Positions 1-8,057 of a stretch of 22,942 bases of DNA are shown here, in pieces; the first letter of the stretch is position 1; each line of letters opens with the position of its first letter. The translations under genes were made by a program, and so were the position numbers. Below the pieces are notes generated by a model. The model was not told the origin of the DNA. It worked only from the letters and a program-made list of their open reading frames with translations, and did no database searches. Where the stretch lies: NCBI RefSeq assembly GCF_030530635.1, contig NZ_JAUMUL010000058.1:1-22942 (forward strand), given 5' to 3'. Source of the stretch: Actinomyces sp. (GTDB taxonomy: Bacteria; Actinomycetota; Actinomycetes; Actinomycetales; Actinomycetaceae).

Positions 1-264
1 AGCACGCGAGCGAACCGACTCCCGGCTCCACCCACACCCTCAAACGCGAAACGCCATCTTCCCCACCCCACATCTGCCTTAGCAGCAGCCTCTCTCCAGC
101 TCCCGGCAAGAGCACGGTCCACAGCCCGCTGGTCAAGCCGAGACACGCACTGCACTCGGCTTCCAGTGAATCAGAGAGAACCACACAGCGACCTATTTAA
201 GTGGAATATGTCATACTGATAGGCATACTTCCGGACTTCAATGCGCCTTACAGGAAGTGACCTT
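1..264. other. Left-edge intergenic region
   Basis: I see no convincing gene here. The last 70 bases before the small membrane-protein gene are AT-richer than the rest of the window and contain the hexamer CATACT twice (212-217 and 224-229). Either could serve as a -10 element, but neither has a credible -35 partner. Confidence 0.5.
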
Positions 265-462
265 ATGGGAAGCTCGATTCACCCCAAGTCCCATTTCGCA
301 CGGCTCGTCCTGGCAACGGTCATAGTTGCCGCAGTTGTCTGCGGGATCTCCGCGGCCCTGGGACATGGCGATAACATCCCGCTGATCCTCCTCGCCGCAC
401 CCATCGTGGGAGTCCTCGACGCAACTGCTATTAAGTGGAGGCACAAACAACAGAGCAAATAG
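265..462 (+). CDS. Small hypothetical membrane protein (65 aa)
   Basis: I do not recognise this protein. The ATG at 265 is preferred over the upstream ATG at 241 because AGGAAG lies 7 bases before it (252-257), while the 241 start has no ribosome-binding site. The product has two hydrophobic segments, roughly residues 13-33 and 38-55, separated by a short polar GHGDN turn, and ends in a basic tail (KWRHKQQSK). That pattern suggests a two-pass inner-membrane protein with both termini in the cytoplasm. Base composition is less GC-rich than the neighbours. It converges on the LacI-type gene that ends at 502. An overlapping opposite-strand frame exists but has no membrane-protein logic. The reading frame is short, so it may be spurious. 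Confidence 0.45.
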   Translation: MGSSIHPKSHFARLVLATVIVAAVVCGISAALGHGDNIPLILLAAPIVGVLDATAIKWRHKQQSK

Positions 463-501
463 CAAGAAATTCTCCACCCTGAGCAAGAGTGCGTACGCAG
501 T

Positions 502-1524
502 TCACCTGTCGGGGATCGTTGCCGACCCGAGCGTTCTCCCCGCCTGCCAGGCAACCGGCAGGACGACCTGCCGCGGCGCGCCGTCGCCGTCGCGCAGCTC
601 CTCCATTAGGAAGGAGACCGCGGTGGAGGCCTTGTCGCGTATCGGCTGTCGCACCGTCGTCAGCGGCGGGTCGACGTAACGGGCCAGGTCCAGTCCGTCG
701 AAGCCGACCACTGAGACGTCATCGGGCACCCTCACCTCCGCCCGGCGCAATCCCATGACGATGCCTAGGGCGAGTACGTCACCAGAGGCGAATACGGCAG
801 TTACGGCGGGCTTCCGCTCTGCCAACCGCGCCGCCGCGGCAATACCCTCCTCGAAACTGACCTCGGCTAGCAACACATCCCGGCGCTCCACTCCACCGTC
901 GTGGGTGGCCAGTCCCTCACGCAGACCGCGCAGCCGCTCACGCACCACCCCGGGAATGTCGACCGTAGGCCCGACGAAGGCCACACGCCGGTGACCCGCC
1001 CGCCCCAGTCCCTCCCCCGCCATGCGGGCTCCGCCGGCGTCGTCGACGTTGACGTAGGAGACCTCCTCCGTCTCCCGGTATGCATCAATGAAAACCGCGG
1101 GAATGCCGGAACGCTCTAGGAACTCGCCGGGAGCCATGCGGGTGGTGGCCATGACGATGGCGCCGGCAACATTCCAGGAGCGCAGCTGGGTCACAGTGTC
1201 CTCGGCCTTGGAAGCGCCGCACAGCATAAGGGCGTAACCCTCGGCGCGGGCCGCCTGCTCGCATACCCCCACGAACATCGACTCATACGGTGTCTCCAGT
1301 GCGGGTCGCCCTGGCACGGCCTCATACACGAGGGCGAGGATCCGCGAGGACGAGCCGGCCAGCGAGCGGGCCGCGGCGCTGGGCACATACCCCAGGGCGG
1401 CGATCGCCTCCTGCACGCGGGCGACGGTGGGGGCAGAGACCTTGCCGGCTCGCCCGTTGATGACGTTGGACACCGTCATGGCGCTCACGCCGGCTCGTGC
1501 CGCCACGTCTTTCAGGGTCGTCAC
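502..1524 (-). CDS. LacI-family transcriptional repressor (GH31-linked)
   Basis: A 340-residue LacI/GalR-type regulator. Residues 1-60 form the DNA-binding part: a helix-turn-helix (TLKDVAARAGVSAMTVSNVI) and the hinge region ending in SAAARSLAG. The rest is a periplasmic-binding-protein-like sugar sensor, with family-typical segments such as AVFIDA, YVNVDDAGGARMA, GHRRVAFVG and DDVSVVGFDGLDLARYVDPPLTTVRQP. The start codon is GTG, chosen because AGGAGG lies 5 bases upstream and the HTH begins directly after it. It is transcribed divergently from the GH31 gene at 1710, the usual arrangement for a local repressor whose effector is the enzyme's substrate or product. Effector and operator cannot be read from sequence. 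Confidence 0.93.
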   Translation of the reverse strand: MTTLKDVAARAGVSAMTVSNVINGRAGKVSAPTVARVQEAIAALGYVPSAAARSLAGSSSRILALVYEAVPGRPALETPYESMFVGVCEQAARAEGYALMLCGASKAEDTVTQLRSWNVAGAIVMATTRMAPGEFLERSGIPAVFIDAYRETEEVSYVNVDDAGGARMAGEGLGRAGHRRVAFVGPTVDIPGVVRERLRGLREGLATHDGGVERRDVLLAEVSFEEGIAAAARLAERKPAVTAVFASGDVLALGIVMGLRRAEVRVPDDVSVVGFDGLDLARYVDPPLTTVRQPIRDKASTAVSFLMEELRDGDGAPRQVVLPVAWQAGRTLGSATIPDR

Positions 1525-1583
1525 CTCGGCCTCCTCCGTCCGCTTCTATGCCAGCCGCCCCGCCAGCGGGTCGCTCACGCAGA

Positions 1584-1612
1584 ATTGTGGCATAGAGCCG
1601 TTGCCCGGTGAA
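1584..1612 (-). promoter_or_regulatory. Predicted promoter of the first LacI-type gene
   Basis: On the minus strand, TTCACC (1607-1612, 4/6 match to TTGACA) and CACAAT (1584-1589, 4/6 match to TATAAT) are separated by exactly 17 bases. This would start transcription near 1577 and give a leader of about 50 bases. This is a pattern match only. Confidence 0.35.
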
Positions 1613-1639
1613 CGTGGTCGACGCGGCCGTGCGCTACAC

Positions 1640-1697
1640 TTACGTTTATCGCAAAACCTGCGGTCGGACAGGCCGCCTTCCGGACTCAGTTACGTTT
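1640..1697 (+). promoter_or_regulatory. Direct repeat TTACGTTT upstream of GH31, possible regulator site
   Basis: The octamer TTACGTTT occurs at 1640-1647 and again at 1690-1697, exactly 50 bases apart (about five helical turns). The second copy abuts the GH31 ribosome-binding site. A possible -10 element TACACT (1635-1640) touches the first copy. Paired sites on one helical face could be bound by the divergent LacI-type repressor, but neither copy is a clean palindrome, so this is tentative. Confidence 0.25.
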
Positions 1698-1709
1698 GAA
1701 AGGCCACCC

Positions 1710-4196
1710 ATGACCTCTCCCCTCTCCCCCGGCACGGACCGACCGCGTCCCGCCCCCGCACGCCCCGACGCCGTCGTCGCCGGCCCCGACTGGAGATTCA
1801 CGATGCTGACGTCCCGGCTGATCCGCATGGAGTACTCCCGCGACGGCAACTTCGTGGACGCCGCCACCCAGTTGGTGGTATCGCGCGACCTCGGCCCGGT
1901 GCCCGACTTCGAAGTGCACCGCAGCAAGGACCGGGTCGAAATCATCACCGAGCACCTGCATCTGACCTATCAGCCCTCGCGCGGCTTCTCACGGTCCGGG
2001 CTCAGCATCGCCCTGCGCAGTGCCGTCATCGGTGTGCACGGCGGGGCGTGGCGCTATGGAGACCGGTGGGATCCGGATGAGACCTACCGCACGAATCTGG
2101 GTGGCACCATCCGTACGCTCGACACCGTGGACGGAGCCACACACGTGAGCCCCGGCCTGCTGTCCATCACCGGCTTGTCCGTGCTCGACGACTCCGACTC
2201 ACTGCTAGTCCAGGACGATGAGTGGGTGCGCCCGCGGCCGCGGGCCGAGCACATGCCCGCCGATGCCCCGGATCAGGACCTTTACTTCTTCGGCTACGGG
2301 CAGGACTACCGCGGCGCTCTGAACGACTTCTTCACACTCACCGGCCCCACTCCACTGATTCCGCGGGCGCTGCTGGGCAACTGGTGGAGCCGCTACCACA
2401 AGTACTCCGCGGAGTCCTACCTGGAACTGCTGGACCGCTTCGCCGCCGAGCAGTTGCCATTCTCCGTGGCCGTGATCGATATGGACTGGCATCTGGTGGA
2501 CATTGATCCCGCGATCGGCAACGGCTGGACCGGATACACCTGGAACCGGCAGTTGTTCCCCGACCCGGAGCGCTTCCTGGCTGCACTGCACGAGCGTGGG
2601 ATGCAGGTGACGCTCAACCTGCATCCGGCCGCGGGCATACGCTGCCACGAGGACGCCTACGAGGCGATGGCACGCGACCTAGACCTGGACCCGACCAAGG
2701 GGGCGGACATCCCCTTCAACATCGGCGACAAAGCCTTCACCGCCGCTTACTTGGAGCACGCCCACCACACGTTGGAGGCACAGGGGGTCGACTTCTGGTG
2801 GCTGGACTGGCAGCAGGGCGGCGCCACGGACATCCCCGGACTGGACCCGCTGTGGATGCTAAACCACGTCCACTACCTCGACTCCGGTCGCGAGCGCAGA
2901 GACGGACCCGGCCATACCCCCTACCGGCGTCGCCCCATCACCTTCTCCCGTTTCGCGGACGCCTCCAGCCACCGCACGCCGATCGGCTTCTCCGGGGATA
3001 CCGTGACCAGTTGGGAGTCGCTGCGCTTCCAGCCGGAGTTCACGGCCACCTCCGCCAACATCGGCTACTACTGGTGGTCCAATGACATCGGCGGACACAT
3101 GCTCGGGGTCAAAGATGATGAGATGGCGGCCCGCTGGGTGCAGTTGGGCTGCTTCTCCCCCATCAACCGCATGCACTCCACCGCATCAGTGTTCAACTCC
3201 AAGGAGCCGTGGCGCTACTCGCGCGATGCCCGCGCCACCATGAACGCCCACCTGCGCCTGCGGCACCGGCTCGTCCCCTACCTGTACACCTGGGCGCGCC
3301 GCGCACACACCGAGGGCATCGGCCCCGTCCGCCCGCTCTACCACGATCACCCCTGGCGCATGGGCGCCTACGGCAACCGCAATGAGTTCCTATTCGGTGA
3401 CCTGATCGTCGTGCCGATCACCCGTCCCACCGACCCGGTCTCGCGCCTGGCACAGGAGGAGGCCTGGCTGCCACAGGGCCTCTGGTTCGATCTGCCCACC
3501 GGCCGTCGCTACGAAGCAGCCGCCGCCGATGGCCGCACGCTAACCTTCTCCCGGCCGCTGGACCAGGTGCCAGTACTGGCGCGCGCCGGCAGCATCATTG
3601 TGGGGGCCGAGGACCTCACCGAGGCGGCCGGCGACAACCCCCGCCACCTGTCTGTGGTAGTCGTGCCCGGGGCAGACGGTGAGTTCGTACTGGAGGAGGA
3701 CGACGGCTCCCCCGAGCCCGGGCCCGACGCCGTGGTGCGTACCCGCTTCACACTCACCTGGGACGAGTCCGCGGGTTCGGCCCGCCTTACGATCACCCGG
3801 GAGGGACCCGACGGCGTCGTCCCGGCGGAGCGCGAACTCACCGTGCACCTGCTGTCCGTCGGCGGCGACGTCACCGCCCACCTGGGCGGATCTGAAGTGC
3901 CCGTAACGGTGCGCAAGGCGGACGGCTTCACGCTCGGCGGCGGCCTGGACATCTGTCTAGGAGCGGTGCGTCCGGCGGACGGCATCACCCTGACGCTGGC
4001 CGGGGCGAGCACGCAGCCCCCGGCTCTGGCCGACGAGGTCTTCCGCATCCTTGAACCGGCCCAGATGTCCTATCCGGCCAAGGATCGGGCCTGGGAGGTA
4101 GTCTCCTCCGACATGACCGGCGGATCGCTCATAGGCGGCCTGCATGCAGTGGGCGTGCCCGAGGGGATTCTTGCCGCCGTCGCCGAGATCGCCTGA
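1710..4196 (+). CDS. Glycoside hydrolase family 31 enzyme
   Basis: A retaining alpha-glycosidase of 828 residues, probably cytoplasmic (no signal peptide). The ATG at 1710 is chosen because GAAAGG lies 6 bases upstream; the open frame extends to 1608 but that part does not look like GH31. An N-terminal beta-sandwich domain (about 20-200) leads to the catalytic barrel, which starts near LGNWWSRYHKYS. The nucleophile is D366 in FWWLDWQQG and the acid/base is D430 in GFSGDT, followed by YWWSNDIGGH; C-terminal beta domains finish the protein. The nucleophile context is DWQQ, not the D-x-N-E or D-E-x-E style of classical alpha-glucosidases and alpha-xylosidases, so the substrate is uncertain and could be another alpha-linked sugar, such as galactose or N-acetylgalactosamine. 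A divergent LacI-type gene probably controls it. Confidence 0.93.
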   Translation: MTSPLSPGTDRPRPAPARPDAVVAGPDWRFTMLTSRLIRMEYSRDGNFVDAATQLVVSRDLGPVPDFEVHRSKDRVEIITEHLHLTYQPSRGFSRSGLSIALRSAVIGVHGGAWRYGDRWDPDETYRTNLGGTIRTLDTVDGATHVSPGLLSITGLSVLDDSDSLLVQDDEWVRPRPRAEHMPADAPDQDLYFFGYGQDYRGALNDFFTLTGPTPLIPRALLGNWWSRYHKYSAESYLELLDRFAAEQLPFSVAVIDMDWHLVDIDPAIGNGWTGYTWNRQLFPDPERFLAALHERGMQVTLNLHPAAGIRCHEDAYEAMARDLDLDPTKGADIPFNIGDKAFTAAYLEHAHHTLEAQGVDFWWLDWQQGGATDIPGLDPLWMLNHVHYLDSGRERRDGPGHTPYRRRPITFSRFADASSHRTPIGFSGDTVTSWESLRFQPEFTATSANIGYYWWSNDIGGHMLGVKDDEMAARWVQLGCFSPINRMHSTASVFNSKEPWRYSRDARATMNAHLRLRHRLVPYLYTWARRAHTEGIGPVRPLYHDHPWRMGAYGNRNEFLFGDLIVVPITRPTDPVSRLAQEEAWLPQGLWFDLPTGRRYEAAAADGRTLTFSRPLDQVPVLARAGSIIVGAEDLTEAAGDNPRHLSVVVVPGADGEFVLEEDDGSPEPGPDAVVRTRFTLTWDESAGSARLTITREGPDGVVPAERELTVHLLSVGGDVTAHLGGSEVPVTVRKADGFTLGGGLDICLGAVRPADGITLTLAGASTQPPALADEVFRILEPAQMSYPAKDRAWEVVSSDMTGGSLIGGLHAVGVPEGILAAVAEIA

Positions 4197-4247
4197 AGAC
4201 GTCATATCCACCGGTCTCAGCATGTCATTAGTGCCGGTCTCGGCGAA

Positions 4248-5252
4248 TCAGGCCAGGTGCGCAGGTGCGGTGGACCCGTGGTCGATGAGCCGGGAGGCAA
4301 TCAGTTCGACCCCGGATACTGCGTCGTCCTCCAGGGATTGCAGTAGCAGGGCGCCGGCGCGGCGCCCCAGTGCCAGCCGGTCGACCCCCACTTCGGTCAC
4401 CAGGCCTCCGGTCGGGGTTCGCGTCACGGTCAGGCCCAGGGATACCAGGGATAGTTCCTGCGGTACGCGCAGCCCCCGCGCCCAGGCCGCCGCGATCAAA
4501 CCCTCCAGGGCACTGGTGTTGTTGGAAACGACGGCGGTACATCCATCGGCGAGTCCGGTGGAGCCAACCTCATTCGCCCCGGCGACGACGTTGTCGGGGC
4601 AGAGGCGGAACACCGCCTCCACACCGTGCCTGCGGGCCGCGAGGCGCACGGCTCGGCTTTCGGCCGTATAAGCGTTGGAGCGGTCGGCGTTGATGTCGCG
4701 CATGAGGAACAGGATGCGGCGGTGGCCCAGGTCCACCAGGTGACTTACGGCCAGGTCGGCCATCTGCTCGAAGTCCGCATCCACCCCCGGGGCGCCGTCC
4801 GTGCGGTAGGAGGTGCCGATCAGCACGGTGGGCACGCTCTCCGCCAATAGATACTCCTCGCGCTCGTCGTTGCGGGCCACGTCCATGAGTACGGCCGCAT
4901 CCAATGCCTGAGAATGTACCAGCCCCTCCAACGCGAGCAGCCGAGAGTGCTGCCCCACGGGTACGAATACCTGGATGCCGAGAGGCTCTACGCTTTCACG
5001 CACGCCCTCGACGTACTCCAGATCGTTCGCATCAATGCCGGAGCGCTGCATACGGAACAGTACTCCGACCGTACGCACCGAGCGGGCCGCCAGCATCGAG
5101 GCATGACGATTGGGCCGGTAGCCGAGCTCGTCGATGGCGCGATGCACCCGTTCTCGTGTGGCACGGGCTGTGGGCCGCTGCCCCGTCAACACGTAGGTGA
5201 CGGTTGACGGAGAGACCCCGGCCAGGCGGGCGACATCGGCGCGGGTAGCCAT
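4248..5252 (-). CDS. LacI-family transcriptional repressor (alpha-glucosidase-linked)
   Basis: A 334-residue LacI/GalR-type repressor. The ATG at 5252 is used because AAGGAG precedes it by a short spacer and the helix-turn-helix (TRADVARLAGVSPSTVTYVL) begins at once; the frame stays open further upstream without family similarity. The hinge region contains ELGYRPNRHASMLAARS. The sensor domain has YVEGVRESVEPLGIQVFVPV, VLIGTSYRTDGAPGVDADFEQ, GHRRILFLM and LSLVSLGLTVTRTPTGGLVTEVGVDRLALGRRA. It lies 43 bases downstream of the GH13 gene on the same strand, so it is probably the last gene of locus A and autoregulated with it. The perfect palindrome at 10697-10714 upstream of the first gene of the locus is its best operator candidate. 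Confidence 0.92.
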   Translation of the reverse strand: MATRADVARLAGVSPSTVTYVLTGQRPTARATRERVHRAIDELGYRPNRHASMLAARSVRTVGVLFRMQRSGIDANDLEYVEGVRESVEPLGIQVFVPVGQHSRLLALEGLVHSQALDAAVLMDVARNDEREEYLLAESVPTVLIGTSYRTDGAPGVDADFEQMADLAVSHLVDLGHRRILFLMRDINADRSNAYTAESRAVRLAARRHGVEAVFRLCPDNVVAGANEVGSTGLADGCTAVVSNNTSALEGLIAAAWARGLRVPQELSLVSLGLTVTRTPTGGLVTEVGVDRLALGRRAGALLLQSLEDDAVSGVELIASRLIDHGSTAPAHLA

Positions 5253-5295
5253 GGGTGCTCCTTTTGGATCCTGCCGGGACGGCCCCGGCGCGAAT

Positions 5296-7011
5296 TCACG
5301 ACGCGGCCAGCCACACGGTGGCGTTGGCGGGGACGACGACGGTATCCGCGCGGTCGCCCATCTCCCCATTCCAGGACTGCACCAGCACGGTGCCCGCCAG
5401 GGGCAGCTGCAACTCCTCGTCGCCCGTATTGGTGACCACGATTACCTCACCATTGCGGACGGCCAGTACCTGCCCGGGCAGTCCCTCGAGCCACTGGATC
5501 TCGCCCCGTCCCAGCCGCCACTCGCGTCTGGTTGCGATGGCTCGGCGGTACATCGCAAGGGTGGAGTCGGGGTCGGTCTCCTGAGCAGCGGGGGCGTAGC
5601 CGTCCCAGCCCTCGGGCTGCGGCAGCCAGCTCAGCCCGGTGGTGTTGAAGCCGCAGGCGGGGGCGTCGACGGCCCAGGGCAGGGGGACGCGGCAGCCGTC
5701 GCGTCCGCGCGTCTGCTTGTCGGTACGCAGCCAGGCCGGATCCTGCCGGGCTGAATCGTCCATGGTGGTGTGCTCGGGCAGGCCGAGCTCCTCCCCCTGG
5801 AACATGTACATCCCGCCAGGCAGCCCGAGTGCGAACAGCGTGGCGGCGCGCGCCCGCCTCAGTCCCAGGGCGGCGTCCGGCTGCGGGTCCTCGGCACCGA
5901 TGCCCCCATCCGGTTCGGAGCCCGGGGGGTAGCCGAAACGGGTGGCGTGACGGACGACGTCGTGGTTGGACAGCACCCAGGTGGTCGGGGCGCCGACGGC
6001 GGCGTTCGCCTCCATGGAGGTATCGATCACCTGCCGCAGGTCGGCCGCGCGCCAGGCAGACTTCAGGTAGTCGAAGTTGAAGGCCTGGCTCATCTCGTCC
6101 TCGCGGACATACCGGGCCATGTGCTCGGGCGGATCCACCCACGCCTCGGCCACCAGCAGGATGTCCGGGCGGATAGCGCTCAGCACCCGCCGCCAGTCCC
6201 GGTAGATCTCGTGGACGCCGGGCTGGTCGAACATGGGCCCGTTGTCGGCGGTTTTGGGAACCGAGGCCCCGTCCTCATCCACGGCAAAGCCCCGCCAGCG
6301 ATCGGCGCCCAGGGCGTCGTCGGGCAGACCCGGGGCCTTGACCAGGCCGTGGGCCACGTCGACGCGGAAACCATCCACGCCGCGGGTGGCCCAGAAGCGC
6401 AGGAAGTCCCGGAACATCTCGCGTACTTCGGGGTGGTCCCAGTTGAAGTCGGGCTGTTCGGCCGCGAACAGGTGCAGGTACCACCAGTCGCGGTCCTCGG
6501 GCCTTCCGGTAAGCGGCTCGACCCGGGTCCAGGCGGATCCGCCGAAAAGGCTGCCCCAGTTGTTGGGAGGTCCGTCCGGGTTGTGCCGGAAGATATAGCG
6601 ATCGCGTTCGGGAGAGCCGGGACCGGCCGCCAGGGCGGCACGGAACCAGGCGTGCTGATCGGAGGAGTGGTTGGGCACCACATCCACCACCACCCTGATG
6701 CCGACGGCGCGGGCGGCGGCGACCATGACGTCGAAGTCCGCCAGTGTGCCGTATTCGGGAGCCACGTCGAAGTAATCGGCGACGTCATAGCCGGCGTCCA
6801 CCTGTGGGGACGGGTAGAACGGCGACAGCCAGATGGCGTCCACCCCCAGGGCGGCAAGGTGATCCATATGGGAGGTGATGCCGGGCAGGTCGCCCAGGCC
6901 ATCGCCGTCGGAGTCGGCGAAGGACCGGGGGTAGATCTGGTAGATGACGGCGTCACGCCACCAGGCCTCCTGGTCGTTGCGCGCGGTGACGACGGGAGCA
7001 AGCGAAGTCAT
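5296..7011 (-). CDS. GH13 alpha-glucosidase
   Basis: A 571-residue cytoplasmic alpha-glucosidase / oligo-1,6-glucosidase-type enzyme. The N-terminus WWRDAVIYQIYPRSFADSDGDGLGDL is characteristic of the family. Conserved regions follow in order: DVVPNHSS (about 110-117), FRVDVAHG with nucleophile D218, acid/base E289 in VAEAW, and transition-state H350-D351 in SNHDVVRH. The C-terminal beta domain ends near residue 571, a normal length. It sits downstream of two permease genes, separated by 170 bases that contain a strong hairpin, and 43 bases upstream of the LacI-type gene. Role: hydrolysis of imported alpha-glucosides such as maltose, isomaltose, trehalulose or sucrose. The residue after the nucleophile is valine, reported in some alpha-1,6-acting enzymes, but actinobacterial members vary, so linkage is not settled. 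Confidence 0.94.
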   Translation of the reverse strand: MTSLAPVVTARNDQEAWWRDAVIYQIYPRSFADSDGDGLGDLPGITSHMDHLAALGVDAIWLSPFYPSPQVDAGYDVADYFDVAPEYGTLADFDVMVAAARAVGIRVVVDVVPNHSSDQHAWFRAALAAGPGSPERDRYIFRHNPDGPPNNWGSLFGGSAWTRVEPLTGRPEDRDWWYLHLFAAEQPDFNWDHPEVREMFRDFLRFWATRGVDGFRVDVAHGLVKAPGLPDDALGADRWRGFAVDEDGASVPKTADNGPMFDQPGVHEIYRDWRRVLSAIRPDILLVAEAWVDPPEHMARYVREDEMSQAFNFDYLKSAWRAADLRQVIDTSMEANAAVGAPTTWVLSNHDVVRHATRFGYPPGSEPDGGIGAEDPQPDAALGLRRARAATLFALGLPGGMYMFQGEELGLPEHTTMDDSARQDPAWLRTDKQTRGRDGCRVPLPWAVDAPACGFNTTGLSWLPQPEGWDGYAPAAQETDPDSTLAMYRRAIATRREWRLGRGEIQWLEGLPGQVLAVRNGEVIVVTNTGDEELQLPLAGTVLVQSWNGEMGDRADTVVVPANATVWLAAS

Positions 7012-7127
7012 TGGGCTATTCCTGAAATTGGGTCGGGGAGCGCAGGCAGCACAGTGGACCTGCGATCACTGGGCGGATAGGACACGAGGTAGAAGTACGT
7101 CTTCAAGCAGGCTCACGGAAGGGGCGG

Positions 7128-7172
7128 CCGGGGCGGGGCCGCAGGCGCAGCGAGTCCTCGGCCCCGCCCCGG
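7128..7172 (-). promoter_or_regulatory. Strong GC hairpin between permease and GH13 genes
   Basis: A perfect 14-base inverted repeat (CCGGGGCGGGGCCG at 7128-7141, complement at 7159-7172) with a 17-base loop. It lies 10 bases after the stop of the second permease gene and 117 bases before the GH13 start. No U-run follows on the minus strand, so it is more likely an RNA-stabilising or partial terminator structure that sets enzyme level relative to the transporter than a full intrinsic terminator. Confidence 0.7.
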
Positions 7173-7181
7173 TCCGGATGG

Positions 7182-8057
7182 TCACTGTTTCAGACCGCCC
7201 GCAGCCAGACCGGCCACAATACGGCGTTGGAAGATCAACACCATGATCACCAGCGGCAGAGTCATAATCACACCCGCGGCCATCTGCGATCCGAAAGGCG
7301 TGTTGAACTGGGAGGCACCGGTGAACTTGGACAGCAGCACGGTTGCGGGCTGCATGGCGGGGTGGTTGATCATCGTGACGGCCACCAGGAACTCGTTCCA
7401 AGCGCCGATGAAGATGATGATGGCGGTAGTGAAGATGCCCGGTGCGGCAATCGGCAGAATGACCTTGCGGAACGCCTGCCCGGGAGTGCAGCCGTCCACC
7501 ATGGCGGACTGTTCGAGCTCCTGAGGCATCTGCCGGAAGAAACTGGTCAGGTTCCACACCGCCAAGGGCAGTGAGAACGACAGGTCCGGGATGATCATCG
7601 CCTGGTAGGTGTCGATCCAGTTCCAGGCCGAGAAGTTCTTCAGCAGAGGAACGATGATCGCCACGAGCGGGAACATCGAGGTGGCCAGCACCACCAGTAG
7701 CAGCACGCCTTTGCCACGGAAGTCCAAGCGGGCCAATGCGTAGGAGGCGAAGGTGGCGATCGCCAGGGCGACAACGGTCACCACTACGGAAACGATCAAC
7801 GAGTTGACCAGGCCCTGGCCGAAGTTGTTCTTGGCGGAGAAGACCGCCTGGTAATTCTCCAAGGACACATGCCGAGGCCACCATGTGTTCTCGAAGATCT
7901 CGGTGTCCGTGCGCAGTGAGGACACCACCATCCAATAGAACGGCGCGAGGCAGTAGATGACGATGAGAACAATACCGAAGGTGGACAGCGAGCCGGCCCA
8001 GTCGAACCTCTTCCGGGGACGCTCACTCACCGACATCGAAGTGGTCGCCGCACTCAT
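7182..8057 (-). CDS. ABC sugar transporter permease, MalG-like (locus A)
   Basis: A 291-residue inner-membrane permease of the carbohydrate uptake (CUT1) class. After a cytoplasmic N-terminus (about 1-22) come about six membrane segments, starting with STFGIVLIVIYCLAPFYWMVV. The cytoplasmic EAA loop that docks to the ATPase is at about 182-210 (EQSAMVDGCTPGQAFRKVIL). It begins with ATG inside the stop of the preceding permease gene (ATGA overlap, 4 bases), with AGGAG 6 bases upstream, indicating translational coupling. It partners the upstream permease and the binding protein at 9317-10636. No ATPase gene is nearby. Confidence 0.94.
   Translation of the reverse strand: MSAATTSMSVSERPRKRFDWAGSLSTFGIVLIVIYCLAPFYWMVVSSLRTDTEIFENTWWPRHVSLENYQAVFSAKNNFGQGLVNSLIVSVVVTVVALAIATFASYALARLDFRGKGVLLLVVLATSMFPLVAIIVPLLKNFSAWNWIDTYQAMIIPDLSFSLPLAVWNLTSFFRQMPQELEQSAMVDGCTPGQAFRKVILPIAAPGIFTTAIIIFIGAWNEFLVAVTMINHPAMQPATVLLSKFTGASQFNTPFGSQMAAGVIMTLPLVIMVLIFQRRIVAGLAAGGLKQ

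Noticed and set aside
1608..1709. Upstream extension of the GH31 protein
   Set aside because: The frame is open from 1608, but these codons lie in the promoter region, have no ribosome-binding site and do not resemble GH31; AUG 1710 has a good site.
4197..4247. Bidirectional terminator between the convergent GH31 and LacI-type genes
   Set aside because: Only a short direct repeat (CCGGTCTC) is present; I found no stable inverted repeat with a U-run.
5770..7080. 436-residue open frame on the plus strand
   Set aside because: It lies opposite the GH13 alpha-glucosidase, is rich in G, H and V, and shows no recognisable domain; it is a GC-driven antisense frame.
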